In this document: positions 40,899-50,711 of the stretch, one piece after another
How positions within the stretch are numbered: the stretch's first letter is position 1
How the letters are laid out: each line of letters starts with the position of its first letter
Source of the DNA: Rhabditophanes sp. KR3021
Lineage: Eukaryota; Nematoda; Chromadorea; Rhabditida; Alloionematidae
Direction: 5' to 3'
DNA: 64,000 nt
NCBI GenBank assembly: GCA_963281155.1
Contig: CAUJLY010000006.1
Location: 9,424,001-9,488,000 of the forward strand
Made by a program: the position numbers and the translations under genes
The notes under the pieces: generated by a model
The model's input: the letters and a program-made list of their open reading frames with translations, nothing else
What the model was told of the DNA's origin: nothing
Databases searched by the model: none

Positions 40899-42810
40899 GT
40901 TGAGTCAAGGTCTGAAATGAAACGATGTTATGTGTTTTAAGTTATATTCCTTTATATACATGCATGAGAAGAGTTTTTTTCATAAATTAAGCCATGCACA
41001 ATCCGAAAAAGTTTCATATTACACAAAAGACGTTATTACTTTAAATCTGTAATAATGAGTTTGATCGCAATTGAATGGATGAAATTTGACTTTCTTAAAA
41101 AATAATTTCGTATGAATGGAAGGAAACAATATGCATCAATTGTGTACTTTTTAATTATGCTCCTGTTTTCTTTTCAAAAGATTTCTTTACTATGGGATCA
41201 TAATGTAAGTTTAACAGAAAAAAGTCTTCCCTACTCAGTTATTAATACAATACTCAATTTTGTAATAATGGATAGTAAATATGTGTTAAAATAAAGGAAC
41301 AAGTATTTCAGGAAATGAAACTCTAGCTCGTTTACATAAAAGCAACTTTACGGTGTCAATGTCATTTATCAGATGTAAAGCCTAAATAGTTCCGTTTAAG
41401 TATATATAATTAAAATTTTAATAAAGGTAATTAGATAATTTTATTAAATGTAATTAATAAGGCAGTTTCCAGTAAGCATTAGAGTAAGCCAATTAAGTTA
41501 ATTTGAAATAATTTGAGTATTTATACAATTGGAGTTTCACAATCTTTATTGAACAATTCTTTTTGTACTTCATTTTTTCTATGATAAGGTATAGCCTCTT
41601 GAACTTATGCATATAGCTAATTATCAAAATTCATATTTGAGTCAACTTTTTGAAGTAATAGTCACGTCTTTTCTCTTTGTGTTGAAATGTATGGATCGTT
41701 GTTAATTACCAATGAATTATTGTAGTTTAAGAATGAAGTTGTTGAACGAGTGGTTTTGTTTGATATTACGCTTTTTTATTTGGAAAAAAAGATATTACAA
41801 GTGTAGTTTAACAAAAAATGATCTTTTGAACTTATTAATAGTATTAAAACGAATCTCTATTTATTGTTATCAAATCCAAAATCTTTGTTATTTATACAAA
41901 ATTCGAGTATCTTTACATACTTTCAGTCGAAATCACATTTAAGCGTGTCTACATCCCAAGAAAATCATACAATAGTAAACAAGAACCTGTGGTCGTCTCG
42001 AAAGAACTTATTTAAATTATGACATAATGTAATGAGTTTTTGAATAAAATTGAAATTGATCTTCTTAAAATTGCTTATTAATTGCAACTAAGCAAAAAAT
42101 GCCAAAAAATAATATCATTAAAATTAAAAAAAGACCACACAAAATGCATAACAAATTAATAATCTACCAACTTCAACTTATTTACTTTAAAAACTCCACT
42201 ACCTGCAGCATTGGATATAATTTTTACGTGTTGACAGATTTGTAACATCTTGAAGATATTTACAACGCCCAGCCTACTAATCTGTCAAAATTCACCTCTT
42301 TCCTCTGTTAATGTAAGATAATATTTTTGCGTTACCTTTCTACTGTTTGTGTAAAGATCTTACTAACATAATAATAGAAATTTAACTTGATTTTGATTTG
42401 ATTGTATTATATCTTAGGTACAGGCAAAAGGATAAATGTGAATATTATATTTAGTAGTTAAAAGATATATATTGAGGGTGCGCGAGAGGTACCTAGACTC
42501 ACAATAAATTAGTTAAAAGTGAAGTTAGTCAAAGGATTGGATGGTTATGAGTATGTGGTTGAAGAAGAAGTGAAGATTTTGTATATGCGATGTAAGATGA
42601 ATTTGACTATCTTTCATTTGAGAAAACATTAAGCTTTCTCGAAACAAGTTTGAGTATGAAAATTTTTATCGATACTCAATGTTTAGCTTTTATATATGTG
42701 ATTGTATTTAATGTTATTATAATTTAGACTTTGTAAGATGATTTCGATGGTTTCATTATTTAGATCATTTATTTTTATTTAAACCTGCTATAAATTAATA
42801 TTGCTTAAAG
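40899..42810. other. Intergenic upstream of apyrase and troponin I
   Basis: Divergent promoter space. Only AT-biased short frames (for example 41112-41294 and 41712-41942) are present; I see no supported gene. A TTTCAG acceptor for apyrase lies at 40912-40921 on the minus strand. Confidence 0.5.
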
Positions 42811-42818
42811 TTTTTTAG
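42811..42818 (+). promoter_or_regulatory. Predicted trans-splice acceptor of troponin I
   Basis: TTTTTTAG ends 7 nt before ATG 42826, in the position expected for a spliced-leader acceptor. Confidence 0.5.
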
Positions 42819-42825
42819 ATTAAAA

Positions 42826-43634
42826 ATGTCTGATTTTCTCCAGAATCTTAATGGAGAAGATATCCTTTCTTGCCCTGATTCAGACGAAAGAATTCGTTAT
42901 GGAGGAATCCAAAGTGTTTTAGACGATGAAGAGGAGGAGGAGGAAGAAGAAGAGGAAGAAGAAGAGGATGACGAAGACGAGGAAGAAAAACGTAGAACTG
43001 CTGAGCGTGAACGTAAAAAGGAAGAAGTCCGTAAGCGTTTAATTGAAACATCTAGAGCCAAGAAGGCCAAGAAAGGTTTCTTGACTCCTGAGCGTAAAAA
43101 GAAGCTCCGTAAGCTTCTGATGGAAAAGGCTGCCCAAGACTTGAAAAATCAACAACAACTTCGTGAAAAAGAAAGACAAAGAATCTTACAAGAAAGAATT
43201 CTTCCTCTTCCCCAAATAGATGAACTTGATACCGATGCCATGCAAGATCACATCGACAAATTCATCGAGCGCATCGCTGAGCTTGAATCAGATACCTACG
43301 ATCTTAACTACTCAGTAAGACAAAAGGACTTCGAAATTAACGAGTTAACCATTGCTGTCAACGATTTGAGAGGAAAATTCGTTAAGCCTACTTTGAAGAA
43401 GGTTTCCAAGACTGACAACAAGTACGTTTAAGGACTAATAAATTTATAATCATTCTTTCAGATTCGATAAAATCAAGAAGAAGGAGAGTGCTAAGGTCGA
43501 CTTCAGATCTAACCTCAAACAAATTGAATCCAAACAATTTGCTATGGAAGAGGTTAGTTTATACTAAATGCATTTATTCAAATAACATGTACTTTCAGGA
43601 AAAAGAAAAAGAAAAGATGGAATGGGCCAAGTAA
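42826..43634 (+). CDS. Troponin I
   Basis: Exons 42826-43421, 43462-43552 and 43599-43634 join in frame to 240 aa. After a short N-terminus there is a 22-residue acidic run (residues 33-54, almost all Glu/Asp). Then come the family blocks [20 protein letters not shown] (TnC/TnT-binding helix), [11 protein letters not shown] (inhibitory lead), a coiled region [17 protein letters not shown] and the highly conserved [20 protein letters not shown] before a Lys/Glu-rich C-terminus ending EKEKMEWAK. Troponin I holds tropomyosin in the blocking position on actin until calcium binds troponin C. The last exon encodes only 11 residues. Nematodes have several isoforms and I cannot say which this is, so no symbol is given. 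AATAAA at 43864-43869 is a likely poly(A) signal. Confidence 0.95.
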
Positions 43635-44099
43635 ATAAAAAACATCTTCGCAAAATAAAAAATGATCCCTGTTAACATGAAACCTAGACCACCACATTCA
43701 ATCTTTATTCGTTGAACCCAAACCCAAAATACAATACTATTTTATATAAATTCTTTCACTTATACCAAATAACATACACACACATTAGTCTTCATTTATA
43801 TTTTGTAGAATTTTATCTTAGCTCTATGTTGGCATACTTGTAATTTGCGATCATTTTTTATTCAATAAAAATTATGAATAGTTTCAAGAAACTACAATTC
43901 TTTATTACTATTTTAAATTGTCAAGTGCAAAGGTGTTAATTTTTGACGTTCAGGGAGATAAGACTGTTAAAAATACATATAATAACTATTAATGAGTTGA
44001 TCAAAAACAAAGAATGCGCGGTAGAAGTTTATATTTTGTGGCGACCAGTTTTTTTATTCTTATATATCCATAATTTAGTATCATCAGTTGATGGATATA
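43635..44099. other. Convergent 3' region of troponin I and UBE2J2
   Basis: Presumed 3' UTRs of the two convergent genes, including AATAAA at 43864-43869 on plus. The 60-codon frame from 43943 overlaps antisense to the last UBE2J2 exon and is not supported. Confidence 0.5.
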
Positions 44100-44867
44100 T
44101 TACAAATTTTTCACCACGGCTGTAACCATTATTGAAAGTATAATTATTCCTACAGTGATAATGACAATTGTCCATCCACTATTTTCCTCACCTTTCGAGC
44201 CACCACTGAACGAATAATATGATTATAATTAATTATCTGGCTTTAATTTACCTTGGTGTGGGATTCTTGTCAGCAGGTTGAGTGATAGCCTTAAAAAGTT
44301 CTGGATTTGTGTCCATAATCACTTTCAATTTATTTTTGATATTCTTGGTTGTTTCTGGAAACAATTCACAAAAAGTTTTGTCTGATGCGTTGAACATTAA
44401 ACTTTTCTTAGCAAAGTTCCGTTTCTCTTCTAGACTGGTGGTGATTGAACCCCATGTTTGTGAGGTGTCATTCATGAATGATATTAAACCTATAAAGTTA
44501 AATATTACTTTAAGTATTAGAGTATTGTATTTCAACCTGTTACTATAGTACCAACGTGCCAGCATGGATTCCAAGTATCTGGGTGAAAATCACTGATTGA
44601 TAGGCACAATCTTGAGTTTACTTTAAACCGCCCATTAGGAGTAATCATATAAATTGATGGTGGTCTGAAGGGATAATTTGCAGGAAAAACTAGTTTGCCG
44701 TGGTAATAGCCACCTTCATAGGGAGTATCTGGAGCCCCATGAATGCAATACCTCCATTCTAATATATTTGATTCAAGGGGAGATGCCTCCAAAAAGGGAA
44801 TAGGTTCTTTTTGAAGGTGACGGAAGTCATTCTTTAGACGGGCAATTGCTTGTGGCGTTGGAGTCAT
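44100..44867 (-). CDS. ubc-26: ER ubiquitin-conjugating enzyme UBE2J2-like
   Basis: Exons 44867-44537, 44489-44252 and 44205-44100 give 224 aa. The UBC core has NILEWRYCIHGAPDTPYEGG, FPANYPFRPPSIYMITPNGR, the catalytic Cys 88 in NSRLCLSISDFHPDTWNP and the class-specific FHPDTWNP that defines the UBC6/UBE2J branch (no HPN before the Cys; TPNGR instead). Exon 3 encodes a Gly/Ser linker and a C-terminal transmembrane helix (WTIVIITVGIIILSIMVTAVV), so the enzyme is tail-anchored in the ER with the catalytic domain in the cytosol. UBE2J2 enzymes act in ER-associated degradation. The TTTCAG at 44902-44913 is a likely leader acceptor 34 nt before ATG. The symbol is by analogy to the nematode UBE2J2 gene. 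Confidence 0.92.
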
Positions 44868-44901
44868 TATTGTATATGTATCTTTAAATAAATTGATTCA
44901 A

Positions 44902-44913
44902 CTGAAATGACAG
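44902..44913 (-). promoter_or_regulatory. Predicted trans-splice acceptor of UBE2J2
   Basis: CTGTCATTTCAG on the minus strand, 34 nt before the start codon and without an in-frame donor upstream; fits a spliced-leader acceptor. Confidence 0.45.
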
Positions 44914-45107
44914 GATGTTATACAATTTGAATGAACAACTATAAGATATTGATGCGTATAAACACATAAAAAGCAGACACTAATAGACGAAAAGCAAATG
45001 TATTTTAAATAAATTAGTTACGAACAAATTAAGATTTGTGTTGAAAGGGTTTCGATTAGATAAATGAATTAGTAATTAAAATAGTGGTTGCTGCAGAGGG
45101 TGATAGT

Positions 45108-45728
45108 TTAATTCTTTTTGGTCCGTGATGTAAAATTTGGCGGTGGTGGAATAAATGGAATGGGTCCTCCAGGGGCGACTGTTGAAGCTGGACGTGGCTT
45201 TGTACTTGGTTCTCTGTTTCCAATTTTGACGGTAATAGTTTGGCCTTCTTTGAATCTCAAGTCTAGTTTTGGCGGTTCTGGTTCATTTGACTGTGTCTGT
45301 TCCTTATCAATGGAACGGAAGTGATCTTGTAAAGCAACATTGAAATCAAATGAATCACTACGATCGGCAAAACCCAGTCCAACGAACGCAGCTTGGCCAT
45401 TGTCATTTTTAAGCTGAATTACAAAATAACGAGATGAGTCAGTAACTTGAGTCAATGCGCTGGATGACAATGTTTCAATAGGACATTTAGCATATGATGC
45501 TCCAGTGCTTTTATCCTCTAGACGTAGTTCGATTAATTTTCCAATGGCGATCACCCTCAGTCTTCCAGTCCAGTCTGGTGCATCCAACTTCCAATCTGCT
45601 GCTCTAAAATAATTGTCAAGTTGATAAAAAAGAAAATAAAGTTACCTATGGCGATCATTTGACACTGGAGGAATTCGAAAAATAAAGACTTCGTTCTTCA
45701 CTAATATCACGCTCTCATAATCGCCCAT
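45108..45728 (-). CDS. NECAP endocytic adaptor, short form
   Basis: Exons 45728-45646 and 45603-45108 give 192 aa. The PHear domain is clear: YESVILVKNEVFIFRIPP, AADWKLDAPDWTGRLRV, VTDSSRYFVIQLKND, AAFVGLGFADRSDSFDFNV and ALQDHF, then KLDLRFKEGQTITVKIGN. NECAP binds the AP2 adaptor through this domain and helps control clathrin-coated pit formation. After a Pro-rich stretch (PIPFIPPPP) the protein ends FTSRTKKN; the usual Ser/Thr/Pro tail and C-terminal WxxF AP2-ear motif are absent. About 240-275 aa is common in animals, so this is short. A missed 3' exon is possible but the frame closes with TAA and no convincing donor precedes it. A TTTTTAG acceptor lies at 45740-45747, 11 nt before the ATG. 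Confidence 0.92.
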
Positions 45729-45739
45729 TTTTGTTTTGT

Positions 45740-45747
45740 CTAAAAAT
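45740..45747 (-). promoter_or_regulatory. Predicted trans-splice acceptor of NECAP
   Basis: ATTTTTAG on the minus strand, 11 nt before ATG 45728; typical position for spliced-leader addition. Confidence 0.5.
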
Positions 45748-47052
45748 GGTTATAGAAACTAGAAACTGATGTCAATAATGAAAATTTGATAAGCAACGAA
45801 AAATAAGGACGCGTAACCAGATAGTAGGAGAGAGTAACTGCTTGGAATGAGTATATATAGTCAAGAAAACAATCAATAATAATGCCAATTAGTTACTAAA
45901 TTGTTACTAACTTTAAACATTGTCGAAGGAATGTGTGTTAGTGAAGTGTATTAGAGATTGATTATGAAACTTAGTCGTCATCAGAAGATGTTGACATACT
46001 CATGTGTCCTCGATATGCATACTCCAATCTATGTCGGGTTGAGATTTCGACAGATGAATATTTAATTTACATATATAAAATTAGCGTAATAACAATTCTA
46101 ATCTTAATGCAACAATATTAATAAATTTGCTGAAGCAAGCTTGGTAGGACAGTTTTTAAAAAGGAAAAATATTGTTTTAATGATATCCATGCGTTGAAAG
46201 ATTTCATGGAAGCTTCTTTTCTTGCATCACCGTTCTATTCTTACTTAAATGGGTGTTTCTTCTTCCCTTTCCACGTGAAGGCATTTGCATATAATAAGAG
46301 TTTTGATTTATACAGATCTATTCTGGCTATTTTAAATTCATTGCAAAAAATAATACTTTTCTCCCTTTTGTGGTCCGACACTTTGCTTTAAAATCTTTTA
46401 AGTTCTCCAGGTTTGATTAATGAAGGAAACTGAATTTCTCTTATCATTACCAAATTCAAACAGCAAAATATCAAGACAGTTTTAATAAGTAGGTACTGCA
46501 AGGATGACCATACTCATAACTACACCACATAAACCATTTACAAAGAATCATTTGTCAGATTTGTGTTTCGAAATTAGTTTATTTAATGCAATTACATTTC
46601 TTTTATGAGCATTCCTTTCCTTTGATAGTGTTTTCATATTGACTTCTCACAGTTACGTTATAACCAGATACTACGATAAATGCAAGAAGAATCATTGACA
46701 AGCCATCATAAGCTAAATAATTATTTGTACAAACTTCTTTTTATTTCCTCCTGATTGTTCTAAAATTGTTCTTCCTCCGATATTATCATAATGGTCTGTA
46801 GTAAACAAATAAGTCAAACAATTTTTCGCATGATTTAGAATCATAAATGATGTTAAACGAAAAATGAATAACTCTAATTTCGAGAGTGAATGGACGAAAC
46901 TTCATGCCCACAAATACTAGTTTAGGTGAAATGTATGCTAAATATAAGCAGGACGACAACTGCCTGTATTTTTATGCATGTTTTATATCGTATCTAATTA
47001 ATTATTTCGTGGCTAAATAAAATCATTTTTATTAATGTTTAAATGTGTGTAA
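45748..47052. other. Intergenic with a possible small minus-strand exon
   Basis: Mostly AT noise. On the minus strand at about 46714-46600 there is a short hydrophobic reading frame (GLSMILLAFIVVSGYNVTV, ending ENTIKGKECS and a stop) followed by AATAAA within 25 nt and preceded by an AG acceptor; an upstream stretch (HYDNIGGRTILEQSGGNKKK) is also coding-like. I could not join them in frame, so no gene is called. Confidence 0.35.
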
Positions 47053-47434
47053 TTAAAGCGGTTGTTGAGTAGTAGTCACATCTGGAGAAATTGAATCTTT
47101 AGGACAATAATGAATTGTTTGGCATATCTTTTCAGCTCCATCCTTTCTTTCAATTCCTTTGATTATCTCTGCAATTGCTCTTTTGAAAAGTTGCCTGCAA
47201 ACTTCATTAAGAATTGGATTTCCATGTGAAAACGCAACACATACGTATTCCTTAGCCTAAAAACATCATATTACCAATAAAGTAACTATATTTTACCTTA
47301 TCTGTCTCTCCTGGATGTTCAGTAAGATATTTGTCAAGTTCATTAACAATTTTAATACAATATTTGCATTTGTCCTTTGCTTGAGTAATTTGACATAGAA
47401 TCAACGCAATGAATAAGCAAGCTACGATTTTCAT
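47053..47434 (-). CDS. Secreted saposin-like protein
   Basis: Exons 47434-47297 and 47256-47053 (40-nt intron) give 113 aa. A signal peptide (MKIVACLFIALILCQITQA) is followed by one saposin-B domain with six cysteines in the usual order: KCKYC, then VCVAF and VCRQLF, then ICQTIHYC. Saposin-like proteins bind or disrupt lipids; in nematodes most are intestinal, and some are antibacterial pore formers (caenopore/spp family) while others act in digestion. Nothing here shows which. A short acidic/Thr tail follows the domain. The open frame of exon 1 runs a few codons into the intron, which has a normal GT-AG pair. Confidence 0.82.
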
Positions 47435-47722
47435 GATTTTAAATTGATATCAAATTAATACTTAGAACCCTTTATATTACCCCAAATGTAATCTCATTTC
47501 ATAACTATTATTATCAATACAACAACATACTATTTGATTTTTACTCATCAACAACTGTACTACATAAATTTGTAATAAAAGCAAACAAAGATTATACATT
47601 CCTATTTTGATTACTCATAACCAAATCAACTAAAAAGGAGATAACACATAAAACACAAACAAAACAAAAAGCTTTAATTTATAACAAACATTTAAATAAA
47701 AATAACATAATTTTTTAATATA
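47435..47722. other. Short intergenic stretch
   Basis: Promoter side of the saposin-like gene and 3' side of the bHLH gene (both minus). AATAAA-like strings on the minus strand could serve the bHLH gene; nothing else is seen. Confidence 0.5.
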
Positions 47723-48058
47723 TTATGAGTGCATATTCTCTAACTTATCAATGTACTCAATCGCTCCTGGTAAAGTTCCTACCTTTGGAAGTCTTTGGTG
47801 AGGATTTGAACAAGTTCTTTTCTTGACTAGATCAAAAGCTTCATTAACTTTACGGAGTCTTCTGCATTCTCGCATAGTAGCAGCCTTTCTTCTGTCAATA
47901 TTCCCAAGTCCTGAGGTTGAATTGTAATTTTCCTCGTCATCTTCGTCAAAATAACCAAGCTGAGTCATGTACTTTCCATTTTCACTGGAATCAGAAGTTA
48001 CTTGTTTTCCACTGCTGATAACATTACTTAATGAGGTAGAATTATTTGAGCAGGATAA
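47723..48058 (-). CDS. MyoD/HLH-1-type bHLH with damaged motifs
   Basis: From ATG 47968 the protein is 81 aa; the frame is open, and Ser/Thr/Asn-rich, back to 48058 behind an AG (AATATAG), so a longer exon or an unseen upstream exon is likely. The bHLH reads [20 protein letters not shown] in the basic region and loop side, then [20 protein letters not shown]. The Ala-Thr pair of the myogenic code is kept, but the usual RERRRL has Cys for the second Arg, and helix 2, normally KVEILRxAI, reads KVGTLPGAI with a Pro and two Gly. The frame ends seven residues after the helix (KLENMHS), where HLH-1 continues for well over 100 residues. Intact members bind E-boxes to drive muscle genes. This one may be a relic, a dominant-negative, or the victim of sequencing or assembly errors. 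Confidence 0.65.
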   Translation of the reverse strand, partial: LSCSNNSTSLSNVISSGKQVTSDSSENGKYMTQLGYFDEDDEENYNSTSGLGNIDRRKAATMRECRRLRKVNEAFDLVKKRTCSNPHQRLPKVGTLPGAIEYIDKLENMHS

Positions 48059-48114
48059 CTATATTAAAATCTAAAAGTTGGCATTTGATTTAGAAAAAGG
48101 GTCAATAGCCAAAT

Positions 48115-48606
48115 ATGTCGTACTTGTCAAAGTTATGGAAAAATCCTGATACTACAATTGGACATTCTGACTTAGAGAGGAAATCATCAAAGAACAATAA
48201 AGATACATCGAATGAGAATGAGGAAGGTGCACTCTCATCAGGCGAAGAATTAGTGTATAATGAAAATTTTGCTTACGTCGCGGCACCAATTCAAATCACT
48301 CGTCTTGCAAGCAGTATGCCATCTTTTACTGTTGCACATAAGCCTAAAAACATTACAATGGGATTGAAGACATGCCAAGAAAGTTATGGGTTTAATTTAG
48401 TTGGTCCGAATCTAAAAGATATGCAGATGTACAAGGATGTTTCAAGTGGACCGAAAATAAGAGAGATGTATGAAAGGTCCAAGACAATGAACAAACGAAG
48501 CTTACGCAAATTGGAAGAATGTGTGTTATTAGATGCATTGATGGTCAATAAAATCACCAGTATTAATTCGATCTATGAAGTAACTTTAGAATCCGTATCG
48601 AACTAG
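48115..48606 (+). CDS. Orphan 163-aa protein
   Basis: A single-exon frame from ATG 48115 to TAG 48604-48606, divergent from the bHLH gene. It is hydrophilic with no signal peptide or membrane helix. An N-terminal Ser/Asn/Glu-rich part is followed by a denser segment (FAYVAAPIQITRLASSMPSF, then KNITMGLKTCQESYGFNLV) and a basic helical end (KIREMYERSKTMNKRSLRKL). Codon pattern and length favour a real gene. I do not recognise a family. Poly(A) signals AATAAA occur just after the stop. Confidence 0.65.
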   Translation: MSYLSKLWKNPDTTIGHSDLERKSSKNNKDTSNENEEGALSSGEELVYNENFAYVAAPIQITRLASSMPSFTVAHKPKNITMGLKTCQESYGFNLVGPNLKDMQMYKDVSSGPKIREMYERSKTMNKRSLRKLEECVLLDALMVNKITSINSIYEVTLESVSN

Positions 48607-48834
48607 ACATGTTGCCAGATTTTTAGTGGTAAAATACAACTAAAGTAACCGTATTTTGAGATAATTTAATGGTGTAATAAAAGATTTTTATTTATTAAGA
48701 AAACTTTATCCTATTTAAAAGTAGATTATAATGAAAAAATATTAAATAGTCACTCGTAATAATTTTGGGACATTATAAAAACTAATTTTAAAGAAACTAG
48801 AAACGAAAAATTGAAAACAAGATATTTTGAAAAC

Positions 48835-50402
48835 CTAGAGATTCTCTTTAAAAGCTTTAATTTTTGCCAAGACATCTTTGGTGGCTTTAATGTGCTTCTG
48901 GAGGTATTTCTTCTCAAGAAGTTCCTTGAAGAATGTTTCTAAGACATCAATAAATTTGCTAAGATCCATTCTCCTTTCACTGCTTTCTTTCCTCTTCACG
49001 GGCTCACCAAAATCATGCATAAACTCATATGCCTTCAACAAGTTTATCTCATAAAAGTGAGGAAAAAGCGAGCGATCTTCTTTCTTAAGAGATAACTCAT
49101 AAAGGAACATACGACATTGATCCTCTACACCGACATCTGACAGGAAGTTTCCACCATAGACAACAGAATCTTTGACTGTTAAGACAGCGTGGATGTACCC
49201 AGGAGGAAGGTATAGAATTTGTCCGCGCGTGACTTTAAACCGGATGACATTGATTTCGGGATGGCCTTCAATGAAAATTCTATTCAAAGACTTGGCATCG
49301 CTTTCTCTCATCAATCGTTCATTTCTGGGGGTCTTCTCAACGATGTAAAATACTTTTACACCATGATTCATTACAGTGTAATAGAATGACGTTCCGGAAT
49401 AATCCTGATGGAAATTAACGAAAGTTCCTTCTTCACCATAAAGACCATACAAGTGTGTAAAGCTTCTTAATTTGTCCAAGACCGGCCATAAAGATGGAGG
49501 AATGGCTTCTTTTTTGGGTCTTGCCTTATGGAGCCAGGAATGAGTTCTAACAAACTCAGGCATGACTATTTGTTCCTTTGTAGCAGCAAGTGGCATCATT
49601 CCACCGCCGTATACATTCAAACTTGACTCAAACGTTTGATCATGCAGGACATATGAGAGGACGACCATTTTGAAGCACCTATCCTCTTGTTTGATTTCTT
49701 GGATGGCGAGCACTTCACCGGGGGTGAGTTTGAAACGTTCCTGGGTGTAGGAGTCAAATACTTCAATTAAAGTTCCTGGCTTGGCCTCCTCGAATATAAA
49801 GCTTGGGTCCTTAAACGCTTGAGGGATTATCATTCCCGAGTAGTCAGTGCTCCCAAACACCGTTGGATGCGTGAGTGCTTTCAATTTGTCATAATCAATC
49901 GAAGCGCAATCGCGCTCCTTGATATAGAAGAAATCTCCTCTTTGGTTGCCCTTTAGATTGTGGCGGAACTTAGCTGTTGGCAAGCTAGCAGATGGCACTC
50001 CATCTGTTGTTTCCATTGGGAATCTTTCTTCCTCATTCAAAATCCATCTTTCAACCGCTTCTTTGCTGCAGACCTGCCAAAGTTGTATTATTGGCTTGTT
50101 ATTTTCATAAAACTTACAGAAACATTGCCTTTATTTGCTTCATTTGACTGATGGCCATGGTAGGTTAAAGAGGCTCTGCCATCATTACAATCCGCACACT
50201 TGTAGGTCGCGTATTTGGAAAGTAGCTTGCTATTGCAGATGATATGCTGTCTATTCTTGCAGCCACCCCCAAAGCAAAGCAAAGGAGGGTTATGATCCAA
50301 GTTTGTCCTTTGGCAACAAACAAGGCTTGTTCTACTTGAAGTTCCGACTTTCTTCTTTTTCTTGGATGACGGGGGCGGATTTACTCTATTTTCCCTCTTC
50401 AT
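48835..50402 (-). CDS. PHD plus JmjC lysine demethylase (KDM7/PHF8-like)
   Basis: Exons 50402-50118 and 50073-48835 give 507 aa. Exon 1 holds a small zinc finger of PHD type (Cys 43, 48, His 53, Cys 56, 69, 72); the first pair is atypical, with adjacent Cys 29-30 instead of CxxC. Exon 2 holds the JmjC core: VNFHQDYSGTSFYYTV gives His 317 and Asp 319, HGVKVFYIV provides the 2-oxoglutarate lysine, and YLPPGYIHAVLTVKDS the third ligand His 390, so the Fe(II) triad is complete. The FxxDxGGTSxxY-like fold and GGNFL after the core match the KDM2/KDM7 branch. Such enzymes remove methyl groups from H3K9 or H3K27 (or H3K36 in KDM2) after the PHD reads H3K4me3. A second nematode paralogue could be meant, so no symbol is given. 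The larger open frame upstream of ATG 50402 lacks support. Confidence 0.88.
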
Positions 50403-50711
50403 TATCAATCTTTTACTGTCTTGATAAAACTTGAAAAAAAGTAAAATTAACAGTCGCACTCTTCCAATATTTGCATCTACTGTCGTTGTAAGATTTGTTA
50501 ACCTCCACTGTTTTAACACAATCGAGACAAATTTAAATAATAACAATTAATAATTAATGTATTGTATCATTAAATATACTAATTACTGCTCCAACAATTA
50601 TAATACTGATAAGCAAATAAGTTTATTTATAAATAAAAGAAGACTGGTTATCTAACCAACAAAGATTAATCTACACACTTTGGTAGATATTACTGATTGA
50701 AAAGTATACAC

